A stretch of 53,997 nucleotides of DNA, taken from Bacteroidota bacterium (GTDB lineage Bacteria > Bacteroidota > Bacteroidia > Cytophagales > Cyclobacteriaceae). The stretch covers positions 1-53,997 of the forward strand of contig JABDGP010000014.1 in the NCBI GenBank assembly GCA_013285945.1, in the 5' to 3' direction. Below the pieces are notes generated by a model, which had not been told where the DNA came from, ran no database searches, and was given only the letters and a program-made list of their open reading frames with translations. The first letter of the stretch is position 1; the number at the start of each line of letters is the position of its first letter. The position numbers and the translations under genes are program-made. Positions 33,889 to 42,783 of this stretch are shown one piece after another.

Positions 33889-34716
33889 ATGGCAATTGAA
33901 TTGAAAATAAAAGTATCAGCGGTGAGTAAGGCGGTAGGTAAGCCTTTTGAAAACCTGTATATTAAAACATTGCGAGGATTCTTTGAAGAGATTACACGAC
34001 TGACTCTGTTCACCTTCAGGTTTTTTAAAGAGTTGGTTAAGCCTCCTTATGAAGTCAATGAATTTTTGAAACAGGCTTATCTAATTGGCTACAAATCTAT
34101 TCCTCTTGTAGTAATCACTGGCTTCATTATGGGGCTGGTGTTAACCATTCAATCGCGACCTACCCTAGTTGAATTTGGGGCTGAGTCATGGTTGCCGGCT
34201 ATGGTCGCTATTTCCATAATTAGAGAAATTGGTCCTGTCATCACAGCTTTAATTTTCGCAGGCAAAGTTGGCTCGGGTATCGGCGCAGAGTTGGCCTCAA
34301 TGAAGGCCACGGAGCAAATCGACGCAATGGAAGTTTCTGGAATTAATCCATTCAAATACCTCGTAGTAACAAGAATAGCAGCTGCTACCATAATGCTTCC
34401 GGTTTTGGTAATTCTGGCAGACGCAGTTTCGCTATATGGCGCATACGTAGGAGTCAACTTAAAAGGTGATGTCAGTTTCCATCTTTTCTTTTTAGAAGTC
34501 TTCGCAAAACTCTCCTTCACTGATGTCCTTCCGGCAATTATTAAAACTTTCTTTTTCGGTTTTGCAGTAGGATCGATTGGTTGTTATAGAGGTTATCATG
34601 CAAGCCAGGGAACGGAAGGAGTAGGCGTGGCTTCTAATGCAGCAGTAGTGCAGGGATCCTTAACCATATTTATTCTGGACATGGTGGTTGTTCAGATAAC
34701 AAGTTTATTTATTTAA
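33889..34716 (+). CDS. mlaE: MlaE-type ABC transporter permease
   Basis: This 275-residue permease of the Mla/Yrb/TGD phospholipid transport family has helices in the C-terminal four-fifths and an N-terminal extension of about 50 residues. The signature EIGPVITALIFAGKVGSGIGAELASMKATEQIDAMEV (with the conserved coupling-helix Glu-Gln-Asp) and GCYRGYHASQGTEGVGVASNAAVVQG are complete. It forms the membrane part of a lipid transporter with the ATPase and MCE protein that follow. Only 4 bp separate it from the ATPase gene. Confidence 0.93.
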   Translation: MAIELKIKVSAVSKAVGKPFENLYIKTLRGFFEEITRLTLFTFRFFKELVKPPYEVNEFLKQAYLIGYKSIPLVVITGFIMGLVLTIQSRPTLVEFGAESWLPAMVAISIIREIGPVITALIFAGKVGSGIGAELASMKATEQIDAMEVSGINPFKYLVVTRIAAATIMLPVLVILADAVSLYGAYVGVNLKGDVSFHLFFLEVFAKLSFTDVLPAIIKTFFFGFAVGSIGCYRGYHASQGTEGVGVASNAAVVQGSLTIFILDMVVVQITSLFI

Positions 34717-34720
34717 CTCC

Positions 34721-35446
34721 ATGGAAATTGTTGCTGAAGTAAATCGTATAACAAAATCATTTGACAACCGTGAGGTATTGAAAGGTATTGATTTTAAAAT
34801 TGAAAAGGGGGAGAACCTTGTTGTGTTTGGCAAGTCGGGCAGCGGTAAATCTGTATTGATAAAATGTATGGCCGGTTTGCTTTCGCCCGATGACGGAGAA
34901 GTTATAATGCTTGGAGAAAAAATAGCTGACCTGGAAACCCATGAACTTAATATCATTAGGAAGAGAATAGGTTTTCTTTTTCAAAGCGGCGCCTTGTACG
35001 ACTCAATGACAGTTCGGGAAAACCTCGAGTTTCCGCTTCGAGATTTAAATCAAAGCAAAAAAGATGAAATTGATTCGTTGGTTGTTGAAGCACTTGAAAA
35101 TGTGGGATTAAAAGATGCCATTGATAAAATGCCTTCAGAGCTTTCCGGTGGAATGCGAAAGCGGATTGGATTGGCGCGCACCTTAATATTAAAACCAGAA
35201 ATAATTCTTTACGATGAGCCTACAACGGGATTAGACCCCATCACTTCAAAAGAGATAAGTGAATTGATATTGGATATCCAAAAGAAATACAACGCCGCTT
35301 CTGTGATTATTACACATGATGTTGAATGTGCCCGTATTACGGCCAATCGCATGGTTATTATTAAAGAAGGGGTTGTGGTTGCAGCTGGGACATTTCAAGA
35401 ACTGTCAAAATCAAGTGATCAATGGGTGCGATCATTTTTCAGTTAA
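34721..35446 (+). CDS. mlaF: MlaF-type ABC transporter ATP-binding protein
   Basis: This 241-residue ATPase has Walker A GKSGSGKS (about residues 38-45), Q-loop FLFQSGALYDSMTV (an MlaF hallmark), signature ELSGGMRKRIGLARTL, Walker B IILYDEPTTGLDP, and switch His in IITHDVECA. It powers lipid movement through the MlaE permease. It is followed by the MCE gene after a 16-bp gap. Confidence 0.94.
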   Translation: MEIVAEVNRITKSFDNREVLKGIDFKIEKGENLVVFGKSGSGKSVLIKCMAGLLSPDDGEVIMLGEKIADLETHELNIIRKRIGFLFQSGALYDSMTVRENLEFPLRDLNQSKKDEIDSLVVEALENVGLKDAIDKMPSELSGGMRKRIGLARTLILKPEIILYDEPTTGLDPITSKEISELILDIQKKYNAASVIITHDVECARITANRMVIIKEGVVVAAGTFQELSKSSDQWVRSFFS

Positions 35447-35462
35447 CATTTAAAAAATAATC

Positions 35463-36194
35463 ATGGAAAAGAAAACAGGGAACAAAGTAAGGCTTGGGAT
35501 ATTCGTTTCTGTAACGATTGCTTTATTTATTGTTGGTATTTATTTCATAGGACAGCGACAGAAACTATTTGTTGATACATTTCATGTCAGCGGAATATTC
35601 ACTGATATCAGCGGTCTGCAGGTTGGCAATAATGTCCGGTTCTCAGGAATCAATGTAGGTATCATCGAAGACATTCAACAAGTCACTGACACCACAGTGC
35701 GAGTGGACATGCAGATTGTTGAAGACTCCAGAAAATTCATAAAGAAGAACGCGATAGCAATTATTGGCTCTGACGGACTGATGGGGAGTAAAATTGTAGT
35801 TATAATTCCAGGTACGGTTGGTAAACGTGAACTTTCAGACAATGATGTGCTTGCAACTGCACGCCAGGTAAATCTCGACGAAATTTTAGCGAAACTAAAA
35901 ATCACGAGCGATAATGCAGCTCATATCACAGGCGACCTTTCGGCGATCATGAGCGAGGTTCGTGCAGGAAAAGGAACAATAGGAATGCTATTAATGGATA
36001 GCACATTTGCAGATAATCTGGACGCTGCGCTAGTGAACATCAAGCAAGGTGCCGGTGGCTTTAAACAAAATATGGATGCAGCGGGACATAACTTCCTTTT
36101 ACGTGGATACTTGAAGAAGAAAGCGAAGGATAAAACAAAAACTGATGATCCTAAACCCGATAAGAAGAAGAATGAGAGTAAACTAAAAAACTAA
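35463..36194 (+). CDS. mlaD: MCE-domain (MlaD-type) lipid-binding protein
   Basis: This 243-residue protein has one N-terminal helix (about residues 11-27). An MCE domain follows (FHVSGIFTDISGLQVGNNVRFSGINVGIIEDI, then IGSDGLMGSKIVVIIPG), then a helical region and a Lys/Asp-rich tail. As in MlaD it would be anchored in the inner membrane, bind phospholipid and form an oligomeric ring with MlaE and MlaF. A solute-binding MlaC or an MlaA homologue is not in this window. The charged tail is longer than usual. Confidence 0.92.
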   Translation: MEKKTGNKVRLGIFVSVTIALFIVGIYFIGQRQKLFVDTFHVSGIFTDISGLQVGNNVRFSGINVGIIEDIQQVTDTTVRVDMQIVEDSRKFIKKNAIAIIGSDGLMGSKIVVIIPGTVGKRELSDNDVLATARQVNLDEILAKLKITSDNAAHITGDLSAIMSEVRAGKGTIGMLLMDSTFADNLDAALVNIKQGAGGFKQNMDAAGHNFLLRGYLKKKAKDKTKTDDPKPDKKKNESKLKN

Positions 36195-36198
36195 AACC

Positions 36199-36384
36199 AT
36201 GAATATTAAAAGAATTTTTGGAGCGCTTCTTACCATACTCGGTATTTGCGGGCTCATTTACACTGCGATTTTATTTGTCAATTCAGCTGGTGAGGTCAAA
36301 GCTCTTATCATCTACGGCATTCTTGGCTTGTTGTTTTTCATTGCAGGCATTGGGCTGGTGCGTACTACAAAAGACGAATCGTGA
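36199..36384 (+). CDS. small two-helix membrane protein
   Basis: This 61-residue protein has helices at about residues 6-27 and 36-54 and a short charged tail TTKDES. It follows the MCE gene after 4 bp. Its last four bases overlap the GTG start of the next gene (GTGA), so it is co-translated in the lipid transport operon. Similar tiny proteins appear near stress genes in Bacteroidota. The function is unknown. Confidence 0.8.
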   Translation: MNIKRIFGALLTILGICGLIYTAILFVNSAGEVKALIIYGILGLLFFIAGIGLVRTTKDES

Positions 36385-38738
36385 TTGCGAAGAACGATTC
36401 GAAGATTAAAGGACTCAAAACAAGAAAGATACTATTGATTTTTGCGGGTGTTATTATCCTATTTACATCACTCACAATTTTATTTATCTCGCCTCTGGTA
36501 AAATATCTGGTCGAACGAGACAGTAAGAAATATACAGGGAGAAAAATTACAATGGATTGGGCTTACGTTAATCCATTTACAGGATTCGTTCGGTTTAATA
36601 ATCTTAGGATTTATGAATCGAAGAAGGATACTCTTTTCTTTTCGGCGAAGAGTGTTACATCTGACTTCAACTTGATTAAATTATTCTCAAAGACAGTCGA
36701 AATAACCGAACTGGTCGTAAACAAACCCAGAGGGACGGTTATCAATGTCAGGCAACATTTCAATTTTGATGACATGGTGTTGAAGTGCACTCCCGATAAT
36801 CGATCAGCCAATAAACCTTCTTTTCATGTTAATATTCTTGCGATAAAAATATTGCATGGTGAATTCTACTATATTGAAAAAGCCACTCCAATCAATTATT
36901 TGATTAAGGATCTCAATATGGAAAGCTCGGGTAAGCGATGGAATGCTGACACGATTGCATCTGCATTTTCATTCTTGTCGCAAAATGGAAAAGGTGGTAT
37001 AAAGGGAAATTTCACGATTAATGTTGCAAGTCAGGATTACAGATTTACATCTCAGGTTCGAAATTTTGATTTGGAAATTATTCGTCAGTATTTATGGGAG
37101 CTAATCAATTATGGTTTTTTCTCTGCTCGATTAGACGCTACGTTCAGAGCCACAGGAAACTTTAAGAACCCCGAACTGATTGATGCCCACGGAAGGTTAG
37201 CATTCAGCGATTTTCATTTGGGCAAGACAAAGAAAGACGATTATGCTGCATTTGAAAAACTCGTCGTGGTGATTGATCATCTGAATCCAAAAAATCAGAA
37301 GTTTCTATTTGACTCCATAATCCTCAGCAGACCGGTTGTAAAATATGAACAATTTGATTCCTTAGATAACGTCGAGCGGTTGTTTGGCAAAGCCGGGGCT
37401 AATATTACTGATGTCACTACAAGATCAGGCAGCTTTAATCTGATTATAGAAATTGGCCGATATCTTAAAAGCCTGACACGGAATTTTTTCCAAAGCCATT
37501 ATAGGATTAACAGTTTCACAGTAACACACGGTGATTTAAAATTCAATGATTTCTCTTTAATTGAGCAGTTTAACATTGGTGTGAACTCCCTTAGCATTCA
37601 TGCCGACTCTGTTGATAAAAACAACAGCCGAATCGGAGTAAACATAAAGTCCGAAATAAAACCTTATGGTAATTTATCGATTTCATTAAGTGTCAATCCG
37701 AAAGACAGTGGCGACTTTGATATGAGCTATCATCTTAACAAAATCCCAGCCAGCGCGTTCAACCCGTACTTGATTTTGTATACTTCATTTCCGTTGGACA
37801 GAGGTACAATTGAGCTTAACGGTGTTTGGAATGTTCGGAATGGTGAGATCAAAAGCGTCAACCATTTGGTGGTCATTGATCCGCGTGTCTCGAAGCGAAT
37901 AAAAAACAAAGAAATGAAGTGGCTTCCATTGCCTTTGATAATGCTCCTCGTTCGTGAGCGCAGCAACGTAATTGATTATGAAATTCCAATATCCGGCAAT
38001 CTGAAGAATCCTCACTTTCACTTGCATGATATCATAATGGACTTACTGAAAAATATTTTTGTTAAGCCGGTCACAATTCCCTATGGTATTTCCTTGCGAA
38101 ATGCCCAAAGCGAAATTGAAAATTCCTTGACCCTGAAATGGAACATGCGGCAAACCGAGCTGAGCGCTAAACAGAAATCTTTTATTAAAACCATGGCCGA
38201 ATTTCTGGACGAGAACAAAACTTCGACTCTTAATGTGTATTCAACTGTGTATTCATTGAAAGAAAAAGAACAGATCCTTTTCTTTGCAGCCAAGAAGAAA
38301 TATTTTCTTTCTACAAAGCGAAATAACGATTTTACTAAGGATGACTCCATTAAAGTTGAAATGATGTCTATCAAAGACCCAAAGTTTATGCACACCTTAA
38401 AAAAAGGAAGTGGAGCAGGCGACACCTTAATGTTTACAATTCAGGATGAGTGTTATCATTATGTCGGCAACAGTGAAGTAATTCATAAATACAAGGAGAT
38501 GATGGGGCGACGGGATAAGGTGTTTCAGGATTTCTTCGTTAGTAATGGTACTATTGAAAGGTTGAAATTTCACAGCGACAATACCAGTGTTCCCTACAAT
38601 GGCTTCTCTAACTATAAAATAGTTTACGAGGGAGATGTTCCTCACACATTGAAGCGTGCTTACAAAGCGATGCATGAATTTGATAGTGAAGGACTAAGAA
38701 AGAGGTATGGTCATGACTTTAAGGCGTTGGTAGAGTAA
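36381..38738 (+). CDS. DUF748 (AsmA-superfamily) protein
   Basis: This 785-residue protein has a single N-terminal helix (about residues 16-40) and a long periplasmic part in the AsmA/DUF748 style: YTGRKITMDWAYVNPFTGFVRFNNLRIYE at the start, repeated beta-strand segments throughout, PNPYL-like SAFNPYLILYTSFPLDRGTIELNG near residues 455-480, and LPLPLIMLLVRERSNVIDYEIPISGNLKNPHFHLHDII. AsmA-like proteins form long grooves that carry phospholipids toward the outer membrane. This fits its place after the Mla genes, which lack a visible MlaC. The start is GTG, coupled to the preceding stop. Confidence 0.86.
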   Translation: MIAKNDSKIKGLKTRKILLIFAGVIILFTSLTILFISPLVKYLVERDSKKYTGRKITMDWAYVNPFTGFVRFNNLRIYESKKDTLFFSAKSVTSDFNLIKLFSKTVEITELVVNKPRGTVINVRQHFNFDDMVLKCTPDNRSANKPSFHVNILAIKILHGEFYYIEKATPINYLIKDLNMESSGKRWNADTIASAFSFLSQNGKGGIKGNFTINVASQDYRFTSQVRNFDLEIIRQYLWELINYGFFSARLDATFRATGNFKNPELIDAHGRLAFSDFHLGKTKKDDYAAFEKLVVVIDHLNPKNQKFLFDSIILSRPVVKYEQFDSLDNVERLFGKAGANITDVTTRSGSFNLIIEIGRYLKSLTRNFFQSHYRINSFTVTHGDLKFNDFSLIEQFNIGVNSLSIHADSVDKNNSRIGVNIKSEIKPYGNLSISLSVNPKDSGDFDMSYHLNKIPASAFNPYLILYTSFPLDRGTIELNGVWNVRNGEIKSVNHLVVIDPRVSKRIKNKEMKWLPLPLIMLLVRERSNVIDYEIPISGNLKNPHFHLHDIIMDLLKNIFVKPVTIPYGISLRNAQSEIENSLTLKWNMRQTELSAKQKSFIKTMAEFLDENKTSTLNVYSTVYSLKEKEQILFFAAKKKYFLSTKRNNDFTKDDSIKVEMMSIKDPKFMHTLKKGSGAGDTLMFTIQDECYHYVGNSEVIHKYKEMMGRRDKVFQDFFVSNGTIERLKFHSDNTSVPYNGFSNYKIVYEGDVPHTLKRAYKAMHEFDSEGLRKRYGHDFKALVE

Positions 38739-38786
38739 TTGCGAGCCCGAAATTGAACTCTCTTGAGAAATAGAATGAGTGATAGA

Positions 38787-38842
38787 TGTAACAGTCTTTC
38801 GGAATCATGTAAGCCGTAGCGGGAATAATAGTTGCACGTTTG
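38787..38842 (+). promoter_or_regulatory. TGTAAY-type promoter, site 6
   Basis: TGTAAC (38787-38792), 15 bases, TGTAAG (38808-38813), 25 bases, CACG-TTTG (38839-38842). An open frame starts with the TTG inside this TTTG. Since transcription should begin downstream, the real start must be the ATG at 38882. Confidence 0.74.
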
Positions 38843-38881
38843 CAGGAGCCAACACAAGCCGCAAGAGATCACGGAAAATTT

Positions 38882-39055
38882 ATGGAAAACAAATATAAGA
38901 GAGGGGAGATTGTGATTGAGCGAATAAGGCCCTCTTTAAAGCTAATTGTAAGCCGATATGTAAACGGAATCTATTATTGCTTTATACAAGAACGCAACAG
39001 TAAGAAAGAGCTCGTCTATTTGGAAAGCGAGTTAATCGGTGGGCTGACTACTTGA
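38882..39055 (+). CDS. small conserved protein, function unknown
   Basis: This 57-residue, basic, soluble protein has the segment KRGEIVIERIRPSLKLIVSRYVNGIYYCFI and an ending with KELVYLESELIGG. It looks like a small all-beta fold, reminiscent of YodC/DUF2158-type proteins, but I cannot place it firmly. I chose the ATG at 38882 because the longer frame begins inside the TTTG promoter element. It stands alone between two TGTAAY sites. Confidence 0.7.
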   Translation: MENKYKRGEIVIERIRPSLKLIVSRYVNGIYYCFIQERNSKKELVYLESELIGGLTT

Positions 39056-39129
39056 CTTGCATCATCCCAAATTCATTTAATGTATCACTTTGATATAAAG
39101 AATTCATATTCCACCTGATGTGTGATAGA

Positions 39130-39185
39130 TGCAAACCTTTGTCGTGATTGTGTAATGCATTTCGGAGTAAACAAATACACCTTTG
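39130..39185 (+). promoter_or_regulatory. TGTAAY-type promoter, site 7 (CsbD gene)
   Basis: TGCAAA (39130-39135), 15 bases, TGTAAT (39151-39156), 25 bases, CACC-TTTG (39182-39185). The first hexamer is degenerate but the spacing is exact. The CsbD ATG is 47 bp past the TTTG. Confidence 0.72.
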
Positions 39186-39232
39186 ATCACTAGAAATTTA
39201 CATCAGTGTCTGACAACTTAAAACTAAATAAA

Positions 39233-39418
39233 ATGAACACTACCGAATTACTTGGAAACTGGAAGATTACTAAAGGAAAACTGAAACAAAAATATGCCAC
39301 ACTTACTGATGACGATCTATTGTTGGTAGAAGGAAAGCATAACGAGCTACTTGGGCGGCTACAGGCGAAACTTGGTAAAACAAAAGAAGAATTGCATAAG
39401 CTTATTTCAGGTTTGTAA
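39233..39418 (+). CDS. CsbD family stress protein
   Basis: This 61-residue CsbD-type protein has GNWKITKGKLKQKYATLTDDDLLLVEGKHNELLGRLQAKLGKTKEELHKLI, the full family pattern with length typical of CsbD/YjbJ. Homologues are among the most induced proteins in general stress responses of other bacteria, but their mechanism is unknown. A GTG nine codons upstream is rejected in favour of the ATG. Next in line, 15 bp away, is the membrane protein at 39434. Confidence 0.93.
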   Translation: MNTTELLGNWKITKGKLKQKYATLTDDDLLLVEGKHNELLGRLQAKLGKTKEELHKLISGL

Positions 39419-39433
39419 AAAAGCAAACTGTAT

Positions 39434-39682
39434 ATGAAAAAAGTAGGCATCATTATTTTAACGATTGGATTGCTATTCATGATTTTTACTTCTTTTGGTT
39501 TGTTGGTAAATGAGCGAGTCACAGACTTGAACAGGTTCAAAATAGCACAGACTAAAATTCATCATCGAATTTGGGAACCACTACTCGGAGCTACAGTTGT
39601 AATTATAGGCGCCGGAATTTACTTAGCCGGCCGCAAAGGTCAGATCAAGACACCCAAGGTGAATTTAAGCGGAGAAGAATGA
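39434..39682 (+). CDS. small two-helix membrane protein
   Basis: This 82-residue protein has helices at about residues 4-26 and 50-68, a charged loop between them, and a basic C-terminus (GRKGQIKTPKVNL). The layout resembles the 30140-30361 protein. It is probably co-transcribed with csbD and with the lipoprotein at 39753, 70 bp further on. The function is unknown. Confidence 0.8.
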   Translation: MKKVGIIILTIGLLFMIFTSFGLLVNERVTDLNRFKIAQTKIHHRIWEPLLGATVVIIGAGIYLAGRKGQIKTPKVNLSGEE

Positions 39683-39752
39683 CTCAATGCATTTATAAAT
39701 CATAGCAACAAACTAATTTAACAATAGAACCATAAACCACAAAAACTAAATC

Positions 39753-40490
39753 ATGAAAAACTACATTATTGTAATCGCCATAGCGGCAACTCTTTTCAGT
39801 TGTGATACAAAAGAAAAGGCACATCTTCAATCAAGAATTGACTCGCTCAATAACGCTTTAGTTGAAAGCAAGAAGACAGAGCTCGCTTTGAATGAAGTCG
39901 GAGTCATCCTCGACTCAATCGATATTAATCGTCATGTATTGCGTGTGAGAATTGTAGAAGGAATCACTTACGCCAACTACATCGACAGGCTGAACGAGAT
40001 CAATACACATATTAAAGATTCTCAAGCCAAGATTACAGCATTGGAAAACAACCTGAAAGGTGCGAACGCAGCTTCAGCGGCAACGATTCATAGATTGAAG
40101 GCGGATATTGAAACGAAATCAAAAGAGATTGTGGCACTTCAACTTGAAGTAATCAAACTGCGTGATCAAAATGGAAGCCTTACTGCAAGTCTTAATCAAA
40201 AGGACTCAACTATATCAAGTCAAAGTGAAATGATCAAGCTGAAGAGCGGTAATGTTTCAGCATTGGAAGGGCTTGTGAAGGATATTAATGATCAGAACAG
40301 AATTAAAGTAGCTGGCTTATACTTTGCTCAAGCCCAGGCACTCGAAACTGCAGCTAACAGAACCAAATTTGCGCCGCGCAAGAAGAAAGAAACAAGGCGC
40401 GAAGCATTAGAATTGTATAAACTTTCATATTCACTAGGCAATTTGGACGCTGAGGCGAAGATTCAAGAACTCGAAAAGAAACTAAGCTGA
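39753..40490 (+). CDS. coiled-coil lipoprotein, paralogue of 8639-9388
   Basis: This 245-residue lipoprotein (Cys at residue 17 in LFSC) has a long coiled coil (about 25-185) and the conserved ending ANRTKFAPRKKKETRREALE, LYKLSYSLG and AEAKIQELEKKL. The block order and many residues match the protein at 8639-9388, including GVILDSIDINRHVLRVRIVEG versus the equivalent LDSIDANRKMLRVKTVEG. Here it is in a CsbD stress cluster, which suggests an envelope-stress role for this copy. It ends at a perfect terminator. Confidence 0.83.
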   Translation: MKNYIIVIAIAATLFSCDTKEKAHLQSRIDSLNNALVESKKTELALNEVGVILDSIDINRHVLRVRIVEGITYANYIDRLNEINTHIKDSQAKITALENNLKGANAASAATIHRLKADIETKSKEIVALQLEVIKLRDQNGSLTASLNQKDSTISSQSEMIKLKSGNVSALEGLVKDINDQNRIKVAGLYFAQAQALETAANRTKFAPRKKKETRREALELYKLSYSLGNLDAEAKIQELEKKLS

Positions 40491-40513
40491 CCGGATTAAC
40501 AAACTAACAGACT

Positions 40514-40541
40514 AAAGCCAAGCTCGAAAGCTTGGCTTTTT
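40514..40541 (+). terminator. rho-independent terminator after the lipoprotein gene
   Basis: AAAGCCAAGCT (40514-40524) pairs perfectly with AGCTTGGCTTT (40529-40539) around CGAA, followed by TT and further T-rich sequence. It separates the CsbD cluster from the transketolase operon. Confidence 0.92.
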
Positions 40542-40596
40542 CAATTTCCAGAGTAGAGGATTACCAATTTTTTATTAGAAGAAAATGAGTGAATAA

Positions 40597-40652
40597 TATA
40601 ACTTTTGCAAAGAGTTATGTAATGCTTGAATAAGAAAAATGGAGCTACTTAC
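40597..40652 (+). promoter_or_regulatory. TGTAAY-type promoter, site 8, divergent (transketolase operon)
   Basis: TATAAC (40597-40602), 15 bases, TGTAAT (40618-40623), period 21. At the usual 31-bp distance the sequence is TTAC (40649-40652), not TTTG, so the core element is weaker or different. A TAATTTGG occurs about 12 bp later, close to the start codon. Confidence 0.5.
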
Positions 40653-40675
40653 CAGATAAATAATTTGGAGGTTAT

Positions 40676-42763
40676 ATGGGCATAACAGATAAGTCACTTG
40701 ACCCTGCAAAGCTTGATCAGCTATGTATCAACACAATCCGATTCTTATCAATAGATTCCATTCAAAAAGCTAAGAGCGGTCACCCGGGTCTGCCATTGGG
40801 CGTTGCACCCATGGCTTATGTTCTCTGGACAAAATGCTTGCAGCATAACCCGGCAAATCCAAATTGGTTTGATCGTGACAGGTTTGTATTGTCTGCTGGT
40901 CATGGATCAATGCTTCTCTATAGTTTGCTGCATCTCACAGGCTACGACTTATCATTAGACCAACTAAAACAATTTCGTCAGCTGGGAAGTAAGGCACCTG
41001 GCCATCCCGAGCGCGGTGTAACGCCAGGAGTAGAAACAACCACAGGTCCGCTTGGGCAAGGGTTCGCTAATGGAGTAGGCATGGCAGTCGCAGAAGCTTA
41101 CCTCGCTGCCAGGTATAACAAGCCTGGATTTGAAATCATTAATCATCGTACGTACGCAATAGCAGGCGATGGTGATTTGATGGAAGGAGTATCCGCTGAA
41201 GCTGCCTCATTAGCAGGTCATTTAAAATTAAATAAACTGATTTATTTCTATGATAATAATCATATCTCCCTTGCTTCATCAACTCAGGTGACATTTACAG
41301 AAGATCACGCCAGGCGATTTGAATCTTACGGATGGTACGTGCAGTCTGTTGATGATGGAAATGATATTGAGGCAATCAATGCTGCAATTAACAGTGCTCA
41401 ACAAGAAAGAGATCGGCCCTCCATAATAATGGTGCGTACTCATATCGGATACGGATCACCAAATAAACAAGATAGTTGTGCAGCACACGGCTCTCCGTTA
41501 GGCGAAGAAGAGACGAAGCTGACCAAAGCTAAACTTGGGTGGCCTCTTGAGCCGCCTTTTTTAATTCCACCGGAAGCGGAGACTCATTTTCGCAAAGCAG
41601 TTGAACGTGGAGAAAAAGCGGAAGGAGATTGGAAACAAAAGCTTTCACTATACGAGAAGGAATATCCGATGCTTGCCATAGAACTTAAAGATCTTATCAG
41701 TGGGAAGCGCTCCACAAATTGGGATTCGGCTATTCCTGAATTTCAGACTGATGCCAAAGGTATGGCTACACGAGTCGCTTCTGGAAAAGTCATGCAGGCA
41801 TTTAGTCCATTACTGCCAGGCTTTATTGGCGGCTCAGCAGATCTGAATACATCTACTTATACCGAGCTGAAAGGAGCAGGCAATTTTGAAAACCCTTCAA
41901 TGGCCGTTGGCGATTTGCAGGGTTCGGCTGAAGGCGGTTGGAGTTATGCCGGGCGAAATTTGCAGTTTGGCGTTCGTGAACATGCGATGGCTGCAATCTC
42001 AAACGGAATGGCAGCACATGGCGGTATCATTCCATTTTGTGCTACGTTTCTCACGTTCTCAGATTACATGCGGCCCGCAATTCGCTTGGCTGCGCTGATG
42101 GAATTGAATGTTATTTTCGTTTTTACGCACGACAGTATTGCAATGGGCGAAGACGGACCGACACATCAACCAGTAGAACATCTTGCGAGTCTCAGAGCAA
42201 TTCCAAATTTGATTGTAATTCGACCGAGTGATGCTAACGAAACTGCAATAGCCTGGCGCATTGCCGTAGAATCGTACAAAGCTCCCGTAGCTCTGGTTCT
42301 GTCGCGTCAGGATCTGTCAATACTTGATCGGGAAAAATTTGCTCCTGCTGAGGGGCTTCGATTCGGAGCTTATATTTTGTCCGATGCATCGGATACTCAT
42401 CCTGACATAATTCTAATTGCAACCGGATCTGAAGTTGACCTGATTGTGAAAGCGCAGCAAGAATTAATTAAACAGAATATTTCAGTGCGCCTTGTTTCAA
42501 TGCCCAGTTGGGAATTGTTTGAAGCACAACCTTCTGAATATCGCGAATCGGTGCTCCCGTCATTTGTGCATACAAGAATTGCAGTAGAGGCAGGAGTATC
42601 GCAAGGCTGGCATCGTTATGTTGGCGACTCAGGGGAAATAATTGGTATTGATACATTTGGTGCGTCGGCTCCCGGAGACGTGATGATGCGCGAATATGGA
42701 TTTACACCTGAGAATATTTGTGTGCGAGCAATAGCTTTGCTTAAAAGGAATAACAATAAGTGA
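40676..42763 (+). CDS. tkt: transketolase
   Basis: This 695-residue, full-length transketolase moves two-carbon units between sugar phosphates in the pentose phosphate pathway. Visible parts are the N-terminal [30 protein letters not shown], the thiamine diphosphate/Mg site [32 protein letters not shown], the catalytic His region [20 protein letters not shown], and the C-terminal domain from about residue 560. An unusually good GGAGG lies 5 bp before the ATG. It is the first of a four-gene operon with rpiB (20-bp gap), pgm and the glucan synthase. Confidence 0.97.
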   Translation: MGITDKSLDPAKLDQLCINTIRFLSIDSIQKAKSGHPGLPLGVAPMAYVLWTKCLQHNPANPNWFDRDRFVLSAGHGSMLLYSLLHLTGYDLSLDQLKQFRQLGSKAPGHPERGVTPGVETTTGPLGQGFANGVGMAVAEAYLAARYNKPGFEIINHRTYAIAGDGDLMEGVSAEAASLAGHLKLNKLIYFYDNNHISLASSTQVTFTEDHARRFESYGWYVQSVDDGNDIEAINAAINSAQQERDRPSIIMVRTHIGYGSPNKQDSCAAHGSPLGEEETKLTKAKLGWPLEPPFLIPPEAETHFRKAVERGEKAEGDWKQKLSLYEKEYPMLAIELKDLISGKRSTNWDSAIPEFQTDAKGMATRVASGKVMQAFSPLLPGFIGGSADLNTSTYTELKGAGNFENPSMAVGDLQGSAEGGWSYAGRNLQFGVREHAMAAISNGMAAHGGIIPFCATFLTFSDYMRPAIRLAALMELNVIFVFTHDSIAMGEDGPTHQPVEHLASLRAIPNLIVIRPSDANETAIAWRIAVESYKAPVALVLSRQDLSILDREKFAPAEGLRFGAYILSDASDTHPDIILIATGSEVDLIVKAQQELIKQNISVRLVSMPSWELFEAQPSEYRESVLPSFVHTRIAVEAGVSQGWHRYVGDSGEIIGIDTFGASAPGDVMMREYGFTPENICVRAIALLKRNNNK

Positions 42764-42783
42764 TTTATTAAAATGACAGAGCC

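Noticed and set aside
38840-38881. TTG start for the small protein at 38882
   Set aside because: The TTG is part of the TTTG promoter element of site 6, so it could not be in the transcript.
40597-40652. Full membership of site 8 in the regulon
   Set aside because: I list the site because both hexamers and the 21-bp period are right, but TTAC replaces TTTG, so I do not count it as having the complete architecture.
21733-40652. Reading the TGTAAY signal as a sigma-54 or ordinary ECF promoter
   Set aside because: Sigma-54 needs GG-N10-GC at -24/-12, which is absent. ECF promoters have one -35 element about 16 bp from -10, not a 21-bp direct repeat 25 bp from TTTG.
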